64,000 bases of DNA from Scedosporium boydii (Eukaryota; Ascomycota; Sordariomycetes; Microascales; Microascaceae). Positions 21,709 through 32,699 of this stretch are shown here, piece after piece. The translations under genes and the position numbers were made by a program. The stretch spans positions 62,001 to 126,000 of the forward strand of contig NJFT01000082.1 of NCBI GenBank assembly GCA_002221725.1. Reading direction: 5' to 3'. Each line of letters starts with the position of its first letter. The first letter of the stretch is position 1. Below the pieces are notes generated by a model that did no database searches, had not been told where the DNA came from, and saw only the letters and a program-made list of their open reading frames with translations.

Positions 21709-23871
21709 ATGAGACCGACATCAGCCGTGTTCGCGCCGACGGAACAAACCGGTTTCCTTGACGGCCGGCTTCTTCAGGGTTGCTTCCGGGAGTCGGAAAG
21801 ATGTGAAATCGTCGGGTTGAGTCTCGAAGGGCTTCGCAATGCCCTCGTCGAAAGCTTCCACGCTCATATGACGGCTTTGATCGAGGAGATCAAGACCTCG
21901 GGCTGCATTCTCCGGGACCTCGCCGACAAGTCCCAGGTGCATTACCAGCGTGTCCCCATTGTCATGCACTATCTCGATGTCGTCCTACCCTGTCTCTCCA
22001 AGTCGTTACGCGACATCACCGAGTACATCGATGACCGGACATCCTCTAAGGAAATTCGATGGCGGAAGATGTACAACAAGATGACCGAGGAGGGCGGTGG
22101 CATTCCGCTCCCTCAGAGATTTGTTCTCTACAACCATTACTTGAGACTACTTCACCAATTGCTTACAAGGTTGGTCTCAGATCCTCGTTACATTGACTGA
22201 TCTAATTTATGTGCTGGTCTCGTCATGGGCATCCTGTTGTCTTCGCCTTTATTGCTCGCCGACCCCTTTTCACGATTCTCTCGGCTGACGTGTGATTCAA
22301 GGAACCCGAATTTTGATCTCAACACATTGGAATCGCTCCGGAATCGTATCTTGGAGCTGCGCGAAAAGAGGGGCATTGGTGAGTTCATGTGTCCCGAGAT
22401 GACATTGCTGTTCATCGTTTCGAGAGTCTCTCCCCCTAACAATAAGTGAAGCCCATACGCCTCATACACAGAGCACATCTGGCGCACTTATACGGCCAGA
22501 GATGATTCTTGCCCCAATGGTCCCAGAACCTGTGAGTTGAGCTCATCCACACACTATTTGTGGAAGCACTTTTCGTTAACGATATGGATGGTAGAACGCA
22601 CATTGGGCCGAGCAGATCTTTTCCCTCCCCCTGCCATCACGAACGGCCTTCCAAAACCCACGGAGGTATGCAAAGCTGTATAATACCGGCAATCAGCGTC
22701 ATCTCGTGCAAATTGACTAAATGGATCTGCCCTCTTAGGTCAAAGTCGTTCGGACCCCATCAACAGGCGTCCCAAGTGCCCATGCCTCCAGAATCCAAAG
22801 TCTTGTTCCGAAGGTACGCAATATATCCCATGTCTCACCCTCAAGCCGATATAGTTGACACTTATTTGTATCTAGGAAATTCGACAACGATTCGTTAGCA
22901 CTCATTGCCTACATCAATTCCACAAACCAAGCGCCATACTTAATCATGCAGCCCTACCATATGGGTTCTCAGTGGTTTTCCATTCGGGGCGTCCACGAAC
23001 TCTGCATCCAGCGCGACCACTGCGCAGTTAATCTTCGTCGCTGGAGTCGAAGAGAAGGAGCCGCCAAGCTGTGGGCTTCTCTCTACTTCATCACCTGGGA
23101 GGGTATGCAATCATGATTGAGCAATTGTTCTCTCTTCTTTACTAACGTATCACCCAGAAATGGTCCTTTTCCATTGCACTTTCGCCTCACTCAAAGCGCG
23201 AAACTCGCTGACGCTGGAGGTTGACTCGGATGAGTACGTCTTGAAGGGCGAGAAGCGTCTTTTCCAAGCGTAAGCTACATCCCCACCTATATTTTCTCCT
23301 AGCCCGTGGTTAGTATAGCGGTCTTTCATTTGCAGCTAACAGGTCTCCGTGTAGCCAAATCATCGATGATGGATTTAAGCATTCATTGATCGTGTACGAG
23401 GACCGTGAAACCAAAGGCATGAGGCTTCATGCTGCAGTGTGGGACGGCGAGCTGCGACAATGTCCAGTCTGGACCGCCTTTAGTATGTTATCCCCTCTCC
23501 AGGAAGCCACCCTCGACCAGGAGGATGCTAAAGAGTTTATAACACTGACTGTTATCACCAGTTACCCATCAATGCACCTCGCCAACATGGCTTGAGAAAA
23601 AGTCAAGATATCGTATCTGGCTAAAGGACGTCCAGCTCTATGTCTTCTGCCAGGAGTACCGGCAGCACAAGCAGCGCAGGAACCGAGAGGGTGCATTCGA
23701 GCTGAACTTCATCAACGAAAAGGGTAAGTTAATGATCGCGACGCCTTTGTCTGTGGCATTATTTACTAACAAGCCGGTACAACAGCTTGTTGCAAGTTCA
23801 GGGATCTCTTTTATCCACCGCCCTCGCCGGCAAGCAACGCGGATTCGGACAATAATGCGGGATCTTCTTAA
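21709..23871 (+). CDS. Conserved-looking protein of unknown function, possible PH-like domain, ten exons
   Basis: Ten exons: 21709-22169, 22302-22378, 22452-22531, 22595-22665, 22739-22813, 22876-23102, 23158-23269, 23355-23482, 23562-23723 and 23786-23871. The product is 492 residues. All nine introns (55-132 nt) use GT-AG and every phase closes. Residues 1-180 are helical (LRNALVESFHAHMTALIEEI, LRDLADKSQVHYQRVPIVMH), followed by a Pro-rich linker. From about 245 to 345 there is a compact domain (ESKVLFRRKFDNDSLALIAY, MGSQWFSIRGVHELCI, LWASLYFITWEEMVLFHCTF, SLKARN) whose ending resembles a PH-type fold; that is inference. A second ordered part follows (IIDDGFKHSLIVYED, LHAAVWDGELRQCPVWTAF, THQCTSPTWLEKKSRYRIWL). 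No signal peptide, membrane segment or catalytic motif is visible. Small mid-gene exons were chosen by phase and could be off by one acceptor. The function is not known to me. Confidence 0.82.
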
Positions 23872-24846
23872 CAAACAAAAGGTTTCCCCCCGAACGAAGG
23901 CGGATGCTTATCTTGCAATGCAAACCTGGGCAACCCAAAACTTGACGGATAAAACTCCAAGTAGCACCGTCTGAGCATAGAATGTCGAGGCTCAACCATC
24001 ACCAACAAACGACCTACCAGAAGGGAGAGAAAAATATCATCTGTGTTCTCCCCCAGCTGGCTCCAAATTGTTCTTCTAATCCGCATCTCATCGACTTTCG
24101 ACTAATCACTACCATACCATCGTTTTTTTCGAGTGCCGAACCCTTCATTCTCACCTATCAAATCTATCAGCGAGGAGTTTTTGGTTTTCCATTTTACTTT
24201 CCCCCGCGACACTGGCCCAGGATGGGCCATCCCTCCACTGGAGAGCGGTTCCACGAGTTTCCTTTGTTTAGTTACGCCTTATGAATCTACGAACCTTACG
24301 CCTCCTTATGCCACATGAAGTTAGATATGAGACTGTTTATCCTTGAGAGTCTTTGATATATCCAGTATCTGTTTTGTGGCGAATTTGTTGCTTTTTGAGC
24401 AGTTTCAGAAGAGGAGATATGTATCTTATCTGGGAGGAGGAGCAAGGAGAACGTGGGAACGGAAAAGCGTATATTAGCGAGGAACAGAGACCAGATCCAG
24501 TGTAACCAAGTCTTCAAATGCAAAGTATTTAGTGTTTCCCATACTTGTCGACTCTTCGTCTTCAACGAACCAAGCAGGCCGCCATCCGGACGGATACTGC
24601 GTGAAACCACACGATAATAATCCAAAAGAGCTGAAAATAGCCAAGCCCTTCACTTCCAAAAAATAACGCCTGATATCAAACAAAGTCCACCGATACCCAA
24701 CCCACAGGAGAAAGGAATATAACCAACAAGTAACCAAGCCTCATCAAACAATCGTTTTTTGCATCTTCCTTGCAAATATCGCCGTTTAGGTCATATACTA
24801 GACCTAGAGCCTTCAGGGGGGCGGACGAGCTAAAGGATCTCGTCTC
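23872..24846. other. Intergenic region, no supported gene
   Basis: About 1 kb between the convergent ends of the ten-exon gene (+) and the small hypothetical gene (-). It is expected to hold two 3' untranslated regions. Nothing else is seen. Confidence 0.6.
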
Positions 24847-25095
24847 TCATGTCCTCCCCATCGGGGCGGGCCGTATCATGCCGAGATCGACGTGCTTCGG
24901 GGTCTCGATGCCATGCGCCTTGTCGTGCCTGGTCGTGGGCGGCGCGCCAACGTCCGAAAGGACTGTTTTGATACGGTTGCGCAGGCGGCGGCGCGGTACT
25001 TTGTTCGTCGCCGCGGTGGTTGTGAGAGGGAGAGGGGGTTTGACGAAGGAGGCTTCAGTGGATTGGGAGGAGACGGAGGCGGCGTCGGAGGCCAT
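24847..25095 (-). CDS. Small hypothetical protein, 82 residues
   Basis: An intronless frame from the ATG at 25095 to a TGA at 24847. The N-terminal half is Ser/Ala/Thr-rich (MASDAASVSSQSTEASFVKP). The middle is basic (KVPRRRLRNRIKTVLSDVG) and the rest polar (PPTTRHDKAHGIETPKHVDL, then GMIRPAPMGRT). There is no signal peptide or membrane helix. The frame continues open upstream of the ATG with non-protein-like content, so I take the ATG after a purine-rich leader as the start. The ordered basic-to-polar C-terminal half looks like a selected sequence, but I do not recognise it. It could be a chance frame in a GC-rich patch. Confidence 0.45.
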   Translation of the reverse strand: MASDAASVSSQSTEASFVKPPLPLTTTAATNKVPRRRLRNRIKTVLSDVGAPPTTRHDKAHGIETPKHVDLGMIRPAPMGRT

Positions 25096-25930
25096 TTCTG
25101 CGGCGGCGCTTTTTGATCGTTTTGTTTTCTCTTGTTTCTCTTGTCTTGGCTGAGCGATTAGGTAGGACGAGAGTATTGATAATTTGGACGGGAAGACGCA
25201 AGCGCGCAGAACGTCATCAGCGCAAGCGACAAACAGCACGAGGGATAATAATAGAGATTCCAGGTCTGGGGAGATTTGGGGAACGCAACAGCGCTGAATG
25301 ACCCCACCTCCTTTTCTAAGCCGTGCTCCAATCGGGCGGAACAAGACGAATGAGAACAGGGGAAGACGCCCCGGTTTGAAACCAGACCAGGCTACATATG
25401 TACAAAGGTACTTCGTCCTGTACCTCACAACACTTCGTCCTTTCGTCGTCTTCAAAGTTCGCTATGGATGCAGCGGCATCAATGGGAGCTTGTATGCGTA
25501 CTAAATATCCTGACATTGTCCATTGATTCAACCTTGGTGCCATGTTTGCACATTTGCCCATTCGTATGGTCTCCTCCTACACCCATTCGTCTTCGGTTGT
25601 CTGTTCTCATCGACACATGAGAAAAGATTCCGTGTTAGAGAAACAAAGCGAACCTATGCGCGGATAGCCAGACCACGCCTCCTCCAAGCACCAATTCGCC
25701 AAACTTGCTGATTCGAGATCATGTCAGGTCAGGGTCTCCTCACAGACCTAGAGTCTCGCCGGATTCGCTCTTTCCCCTGGGAATAATTAAGAAAATACAT
25801 GAATAAAAAATGCCGTCGATTAATATACACGACGCCTAGTTTCACGCCCTGATGGTATCCTATAATGCACTCTAAAACTCATGAACAGCTAAACATGTAA
25901 ACTAAGCACAGAGATAACCCCTCCAGCCAT
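25096..25930. other. Intergenic region, no supported gene
   Basis: 0.8 kb with the promoter of the small hypothetical gene and the 3' flank of SIL1. It contains one TACTTCGT motif near 25411. No coding signal. Confidence 0.6.
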
Positions 25931-27181
25931 CTATAATTCGTCCTTGACCCTACCCTTCCCGGCCACCTTCCGTGCTGACCGCAACTTATCATACACTTCC
26001 TCGCTCCAATGACCTTTCTGGCCCCTATGTCTCTCCACGGTCTTCTTCAAGTAGAACTCCCAGCAGCCATCATCCCGAGTACCGCCCTTCTTGGCGCAGG
26101 TGTCATCATTCGCCACTGGTCCACGGGGCCATACGCCCAACGTAGCGCCGGACTCATGGTCAAGGAATGTGTCCAAGAGAAGATAACCGACTTTGCGTTG
26201 GGCCGGGTCCCAGCGCTCATCTTCGGCTGCAATGACCTCGAGAAGATTCTTCATCCCACCGTTAGCAAGGAACTCATCGCGGATAGTCGGACTCTGTAAT
26301 AGGCCCTTGAGGGCGAAGACGGTCGATCCCACTCGTGATACCGCGACAGCGGAAAGGTCGTCGGTTGTGCTAGGCATAAAACTAGTATAGAACGCATCGC
26401 GGAGCGTCGAAGCGCCGCACTGCGACGCCATATAGTTCGACCATTCTTTCTCCACCTTTTCCAGGGCCTTGGCATTGTTCTGCATCGCGCCGGCGAGGAT
26501 ACGGGATCCCGCCTGCCGGTCGTCGGGCGTAGCGTCGCTACCGACCATGAGGCAAAGAAGCGCCCGGACCGCCTCTTTATCCTCGCTAAGCTTGAGCCCA
26601 TAATAGATATCGCTAGAGATATCGAGGAGGTTCTCAAGTGCTCCATGGAGCTCCTCACTAGCCGCCTTTTCGCCTGTCTTAATCACCTTGAGCGCGTCCC
26701 AGAAGCCGGCTTCCTCCACCGGTGGTGTCTTGATCTTTCCGACTGGCTCATACGCCGGCGCGCCCTCGGGGATATGCTGCTCAACATTTCCCTGGGGCTG
26801 CGATCCTTCCTCGGGCTCCACGATGACTACCGCCTTATCGACGGGGAGCCCCTCAAGGCTGGGATCGGTCTCATCCGGCACGTTAATCTTGGCCTCTTTC
26901 TGGCCCGTCCAAATGTTGAGCCGCACATGTAGACCATTGGGGAGTTCTTGGTCATCATGGACAATCTGGAACTCGTCTGTGGGCTGGAAGACCCGGGGGT
27001 AACATTCGGCCGGGTTATCTGTGTGGCAGATGAGGTCATGGACTTCTGGAGATTGTTTTGCGCTGTCGCCATTGCTGGAAGCTAGGACGGCGGGTGTAGC
27101 TAGCAATATTATTCCAAAAATCAAGAATAATATAAATAGAGGCCGTTTCGAGGTTCCGGAGACCGCCCTTGAGGGTGCCAT
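25931..27181 (-). CDS. SIL1: Sil1/Sls1, nucleotide exchange factor for ER BiP, with C-terminal KDEL
   Basis: Releases ADP from the ER lumenal Hsp70 (BiP/Kar2) so that the chaperone can cycle during translocation and folding. It is a single exon of 416 residues, the family's usual size. Residues 13-35 form a signal sequence (RPLFILFLIFGIILLATPAVLA). Diagnostic segments follow: DLICHTDNPAECYPRVFQPT, LPNGLHVRLNIWTGQKEAKI and LLDISSDIYYGLKLSEDKEA. After them come the Armadillo-like helices (TLRDAFYTSFMPSTTDDLSA, MKNLLEVIAA, VGYLLLDTFLDH). The protein ends GRVKDEL, an ER retrieval signal. It is transcribed away from the complex I gene NUXM, sharing about 1 kb of upstream DNA. Identification rests on the N-terminal signatures, domain order and ER signals, and I am confident of it. 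Confidence 0.93.
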   Translation of the reverse strand: MAPSRAVSGTSKRPLFILFLIFGIILLATPAVLASSNGDSAKQSPEVHDLICHTDNPAECYPRVFQPTDEFQIVHDDQELPNGLHVRLNIWTGQKEAKINVPDETDPSLEGLPVDKAVVIVEPEEGSQPQGNVEQHIPEGAPAYEPVGKIKTPPVEEAGFWDALKVIKTGEKAASEELHGALENLLDISSDIYYGLKLSEDKEAVRALLCLMVGSDATPDDRQAGSRILAGAMQNNAKALEKVEKEWSNYMASQCGASTLRDAFYTSFMPSTTDDLSAVAVSRVGSTVFALKGLLQSPTIRDEFLANGGMKNLLEVIAAEDERWDPAQRKVGYLLLDTFLDHESGATLGVWPRGPVANDDTCAKKGGTRDDGCWEFYLKKTVERHRGQKGHWSEEVYDKLRSARKVAGKGRVKDEL

Positions 27182-28209
27182 TCTGAAGCTGGGAGAAATG
27201 AGAATTGAGCTTGAATGGCGAGTCCTTCAAGAAAGAAAGACACTATGCGACGAAGGTAAAGCTGTGCGTGCCGACGGTACAATTGTAAGGAAATTAAAAA
27301 CGATGTGGAAATATTCATGTGAATGAACCAATTCGACACTCGAGAATGAAATGGCTTGTTCTCAATGGCGTCTGATGTGAGAAAAGCTTCAAGCTCTTTT
27401 ATAGCCACGGAAAATCCGCTGTGAAAACGTGGCGGAGAGAACAAGAGGACAAATAGGCCAACAAGATTGACACCTATTTGATATATAGATTGACGCATGT
27501 TACACTTGATTTAGGGAAGAATAAGTGACTTCTAGCCATGTGCCAAAGCTGCCAGGCGATATCACCGGGTGCATATTTCGGGGATTCGCAGCTAACTTTT
27601 GCAGTCAACACCTCGCCACCCACCTAGTGAATCGAGCAAAATGCCACTTGTTCTCAAATGGATTTTTTTGGCCTCATCGTGAGCCATTGCAGCCTAGCAC
27701 CAAGAGGAAATACGGCCAATAATGCAAGATTACAAGAAGTTCAAATTATGAGCTTTTTGAATCGACCAGAACCGATGTCATGGCGAGTTTCTTCAAACTC
27801 GATGTGCCGTGATTGAGAATCCACATCGGCAGCAAACGACATCAAATCATCAATATTGAATCTCAATAGCACTCTTGCCCACTGTGAGCGCCAAACAGTT
27901 TCCTCTGTAGCACTAATAATTAGTGGGATGAGAGCCCAAGACCTCCCCAGCTGCAGTTGATTGTTCCAGGTACTTAGTTCGTACTGCAGCTTTGGCAGTG
28001 CATGGGGAATATCAGCCAATTGTCGACGGCTCAATACCTCTGACTAAATCCCCGAACATCAGCCGATGTTGGTCCACGTTATTCGCGCGGAGGCTTCGAC
28101 ACAACCGGCATTGATGATATCGAATTTCGTCAGTCGACCCGATCACAAGAAAGCATTCCCTTCGCGCAAAACCCCGGGGCCTTGTCAGCGATCGACACGA
28201 TAACCAACA
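27182..28209. other. Divergent intergenic region between SIL1 and NUXM
   Basis: 1 kb holding both promoters. A minus-strand frame at 27741-28034 has no ATG at its head and was not accepted as a gene. No other feature is supported. Confidence 0.55.
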
Positions 28210-28942
28210 ATGCTCGCTCTACGACAAAGAGCCGCTCGCGTAGCATTGCGGCCAACCCAGTTTTCCGGGGCGACGAGACGATATGCCTCGGGCGGACACC
28301 ATCACCACGAACACGCCAGTGCGGACGAGCCGCTTGGGGTAAGGAGAACCCGGTTTATATACGGTCCAATGCGCTTTTTACGCACGGAATAGAAGGGGGG
28401 TTACTTCAATTGAGCAATTGACTAACCAGCTGCCCACTTTTTTTCTTCGGAATAGACTGGCATCATCGTCACCGTTGCCGCCCTGCCTGCGGCCTGCCTT
28501 TTGTACTTCGCTGCCCGCCGAGGCGAGAATGGAGAGGAGCCTGCCCTTACGAGGTGGCTACGGAAGTACCAGAGTTTGAATGAGGTCTGGCTCGAGAGGA
28601 ATACGCTGCACTCCCAGGCTGTCCAGCAGGCCGCTGCCGATAAGCTGCTCTTCCTTACTGCTCCCAGGTCCACCAACTACGAGCTCCGGTTCCCCGAGTA
28701 CGTCACTCCTGCCTATATATCAATACCAAGCGTCACTCTGTCCAGATGTCGTAGTATATGGAAATTTTCTGACCTGTTTTAGGATCATTCAATCCCATTC
28801 GCCGAGAAATGTCGTCGCCGGCTCCCTCATCAATATCGATGCGGTAACCGAACGTTACAGGAAGCAGCACTACGAGGAGGAGGAGCGCAAGGCGAAGAAG
28901 CTTGCGGCTAAGCAACAAGCGGAGGCGGCAGAGAAGGCGTAA
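28210..28942 (+). CDS. NUXM: Mitochondrial complex I accessory subunit NUXM (NADH:ubiquinone oxidoreductase 17.8 kDa type)
   Basis: A fungal accessory subunit of respiratory complex I, located in the inner mitochondrial membrane. Exons are 28210-28338, 28456-28697 and 28783-28942, giving 176 residues; both introns (117 and 85 nt) are GT-AG and close in phase. The N terminus is a mitochondrial presequence (MLALRQRAARVALRPTQF, then RRYAS) followed by a His-rich patch. One membrane helix (TGIIVTVAALPAACLLYFAA) precedes RRGENGEEPALTRWL, then LNEVWLERNTLHSQAVQQAA and RSTNYELRFPEIIQSHSPRN. The C-terminal end is a charged helix (EEEERKAKKLAAKQQAEAAE). The GENG motif, the R/H-N-T segment and the FPE...SPRNV segment match my memory of the family. 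No enzymatic activity of its own is expected. Confidence 0.85.
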
Positions 28943-29448
28943 AAATGAAGAAGGGGAAAGTGGAATATGACAGCTCAACCTGAGAGAAGGAGCAGGTGTC
29001 CTGTATTACATCAATGCAATTTACATACAAACTTTAGAATCGAACCTGAGTAAAGGCAAGAGTGTTCCTTTTGTTTTACCCATCCCGCCTTCCTTCCCTC
29101 CTTAAGCGGAGAAGCTGCAGGTTGATGTTTTGGCACTGCATCTTTCATGTCACCTTGTACTTCCTCCTAGCAATTAGAGCTCGACCAGTTCTTGCGGTAT
29201 CTATCCTATCGTTCCACCTTGATTGACAGAAACAGGCATTAACTCAAGAAATTCCCCCTTTGTCTATCTATCTACCTTTCATTTCATACCATCACTTCTT
29301 AACCTCTTCTTTTATTATCTTCTACCTCATCAGACTGGCTCTATCACACTCGATCTGCCTGTTTCAATATCCTACCTACGTCAAGTAGTGCAGCAAGCAA
29401 TACCAAACTTCTGCCTCATCACCATTGCTCTTTCTATATACTTCCGTG
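28943..29448. other. Intergenic region between NUXM and the SET gene
   Basis: About 500 bases between tandem plus-strand genes. The last 200 are C/T-rich, as in a fungal 5' leader. Nothing else is seen. Confidence 0.6.
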
Positions 29449-31410
29449 ATGGCGTCAAAGTCAACCAAGGACTCTACAGGAGAAGGTGGAAGCTCCAGGC
29501 CACTGTTTACAGATGGTACAGATGTGGATTCTCAGGTGGCTGTTGAGGATCAGAACAACGAGGCGGCCCCAGCTGGAGAAAGGCCCCAGGCACAACCAGC
29601 ACAACCTTATAATCAACATGAACAACAAGGGTCAGCACATCTATCAGCTCATGTTGGTTCTTTCAGCCCTAGGCTTCTCCAGACGACTATGGACGGGACC
29701 GGCCAAATAAGAACGACTATTTGGGTAGAAGAGGTGTGCCCCGAGTCCGACGTGATTTTCACCCCCTTTATTATTGCTAGACCTGCAGAAGAAGATCCAA
29801 TCCTTGCGAGGCGGAAACGTTTCATATATCTAGATTCTCCATCTGGTCGCAGAAGAGTTCCAGATCCCAAGAGCATTCTTCGTCGGCACAGTATTAGTCC
29901 TCGATTGCCCAAACCGCACGAGCGCCCGAAGAGTACTCGATTCACGAACTTCGCCTCAGTTTACCGGGGCCAGACACCGGTGAACGAGTCGGACATTATC
30001 TGGACGGCTTTGAGGCCGCCTGGAGTGGTGCCTGACTTGGACGATGACAAGATGAACGAGGAGCTACCAGTTCCAAGGGAGACGAGGGAGAACGACAGGA
30101 ATTCGGCAAGCTTCCACCGTCTCATGATGAGGGGACCCACGGCCGCCTCTTATTCTGGCACTCAGCCCCATCCAGAACAACCGAAGGCACGTTCTTCAAG
30201 CCTCACGGGAGAAGCTAGCCCCTCACTAGGCGAAACGTTAGAGCCGTCACGATTTGAGATGCTGGCACCCAGACCGCCCACTCCACCGCTGCCCTCCCCA
30301 CCGCCAGCCAAAGCCTTTAGAACGTTTATCCTGCCGCCCGATGACGTACCGGTACAGGGAGGTTCAACCTCAACCCAGCCCCCAGCCCCCTTCACCTATC
30401 CCCCGGATCCCCCAAATATCCAACAGCCGTCTCCTACATCTTCGGGTGGTGGGCTGTTTGGAGGAACCGCACAGACACAGGCCTCGCACTCAGCTCCCTC
30501 AAGCCTCCAACAGCCGCGTCTTACGTCTTCGGGTCAGACGATTGGAGGAAACTCGCTGGCACAGGCCTCGAACCCTTTTTCCAAAACGCCAGGGTCTTCT
30601 GCTTCTCCGAGCTTGACAGATCCACCTCTCCGTATTGGCCCAACACAGCACAAAGGCCGTGGACTCTTTGCCACCCGATCCTTACCGACTGGCACCATTA
30701 TCGTGCGTGAGAGGCCACTCATCGAGGAGCGGCATGATCTTTTGCCTGGCGGCCAGCGCCGGATACGAGGCTCTTAGGAGAGATACTCACCAGCAAAGCA
30801 ACAGCGAATTCGGTCCGCGTTCCCTATCCTTGCGGATATCCCTTCTCGAAGCCTTGTGGAGCATCATCGTGTCACACTTGAGCGTTTCATGACGAACTAC
30901 TCTTTCCAATATGGCCAATATCAAATGGGTCACGTCTACCAGTGGATCTCTGTCGCGAACCACTCGTGCGTGCCGAATGCGAGTGCCGTGGCCGGGCATC
31001 CCGGAACGCTTCGCGCATTGAGGGATATTGCTGAAGGTGAGGAGGTCACGATCATGTACACAAATGGGAACCTGAGATTCAGGTGTCGATGTGAGGAATG
31101 CACTAGAAGGAGTCAGTCAAGGCTTAGGGATCGCTTGAGAAGTAGTGAGGGAAGCGGAGGTGTTGTCTCGCTATTCGCGGGAAGGTCAAGGAGCAGGAGA
31201 AGGCGGAACTCCACGGAGGAGTCTTCAACAATCAGCGAGACTCCGCCTCCTAACGAGGCGAGATCCAGCAGCCAGCAAACACAAGACCAACGGTCACAAG
31301 AGGAAAATGCCGAAGACCAACAACAGCAGGGCAGCAATCAAGAAGAGGAGCAAAGACCGTCGGAGACTGTACGGGCCTCTGTTTGGCGTTTCTTTGGCTG
31401 GCGGGATTGA
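29449..31410 (+). CDS. SET-domain protein with an internal in-frame stop (spliced or disrupted)
   Basis: The N-terminal ~380 residues are disordered and Pro/Gln/Ser-rich. A SET domain follows: GRGLFATRSLPTGTIIVRER and PLIEE, then after the break FMTNYSFQYGQYQMGHVYQW, the cofactor-site motif NHSCVPNASA, DIAEGEEVTIMY, and a post-SET Cys cluster (CRCEECTRR). SET proteins of this kind transfer methyl groups from SAM to lysine. The tail is low complexity. A TAG at 30775-30777 interrupts the frame between the two SET halves, and the same frame resumes after it. Removing 30703-30804 (GTGCGT...ACAG, 102 nt) restores the frame and gives 619 residues but deletes the VRERPLI stretch, normally part of the SET core. 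No GT exists between about 30708 and the stop, so no smaller canonical intron is possible. It may be an active variant, or a pseudogene with compensating frameshifts. Confidence 0.75.
30703..30804 (+). other. Candidate intron, or disrupted segment, in the SET gene
   Basis: GTGCGT donor, possible branch CTCAC, and CAACAG acceptor; 102 nt, a multiple of three, containing the in-frame TAG. Its first part reads as SET-domain coding sequence. In the second forward frame the region also reads sensibly (ASAGYEALRRDTHQQSN). Confidence 0.4.
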
Positions 31411-31806
31411 GTCGTCTCTTCAGATACAAGTTTCTTGCCTCGGGAGTGAGTAGTATGAAGTTGAGTCAAGGCTGCAGGGAGCGAAACGGCGACCAAAAGC
31501 CGACGGAATCCATTTTACTTGCACTAGAAGCGGCCGAAATTTGGCGAAGCGCATGGAGGAGCCTACAAGATTCATGTAGAATAACACAACAAGCGAAAGA
31601 AAAAAGAAACAAGCGGCTCGGAATAAACTTGCTGTATTCCTTGGTTCCTGATATCGATAGAACTCCCTTGTCAACGAAGAAATTTCCATTCGCCCAGACC
31701 GCCCCTGATCATGCATATGACGTGGAAGTGCATATAATTCCTTTGGCTGACGCCGTCACTAAACCCTGACATTTTTTTAACTTTCATTATCCACCCGGCA
31801 CACCGT
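31411..31806. other. Convergent intergenic region, no gene
   Basis: About 400 bases between the ends of the SET gene (+) and RPS15 (-). They must share 3' flanks. No feature is supported. Confidence 0.6.

Positions 31807-32699
<893 letters not shown>

Noticed and set aside
23305..23330. tRNA A-box-like sequence (GTGGTTAGTATAGCGGTC) inside intron 7 of the ten-exon gene
   Set aside because: No B box, acceptor stem or anticodon arm can be folded around it, and the stretch is only part of an 85-base intron.
27741..28034. Minus-strand open frame of 97 codons between SIL1 and NUXM
   Set aside because: It begins at TTG just after a stop, has no ATG near its head, and sits in the shared promoter region.
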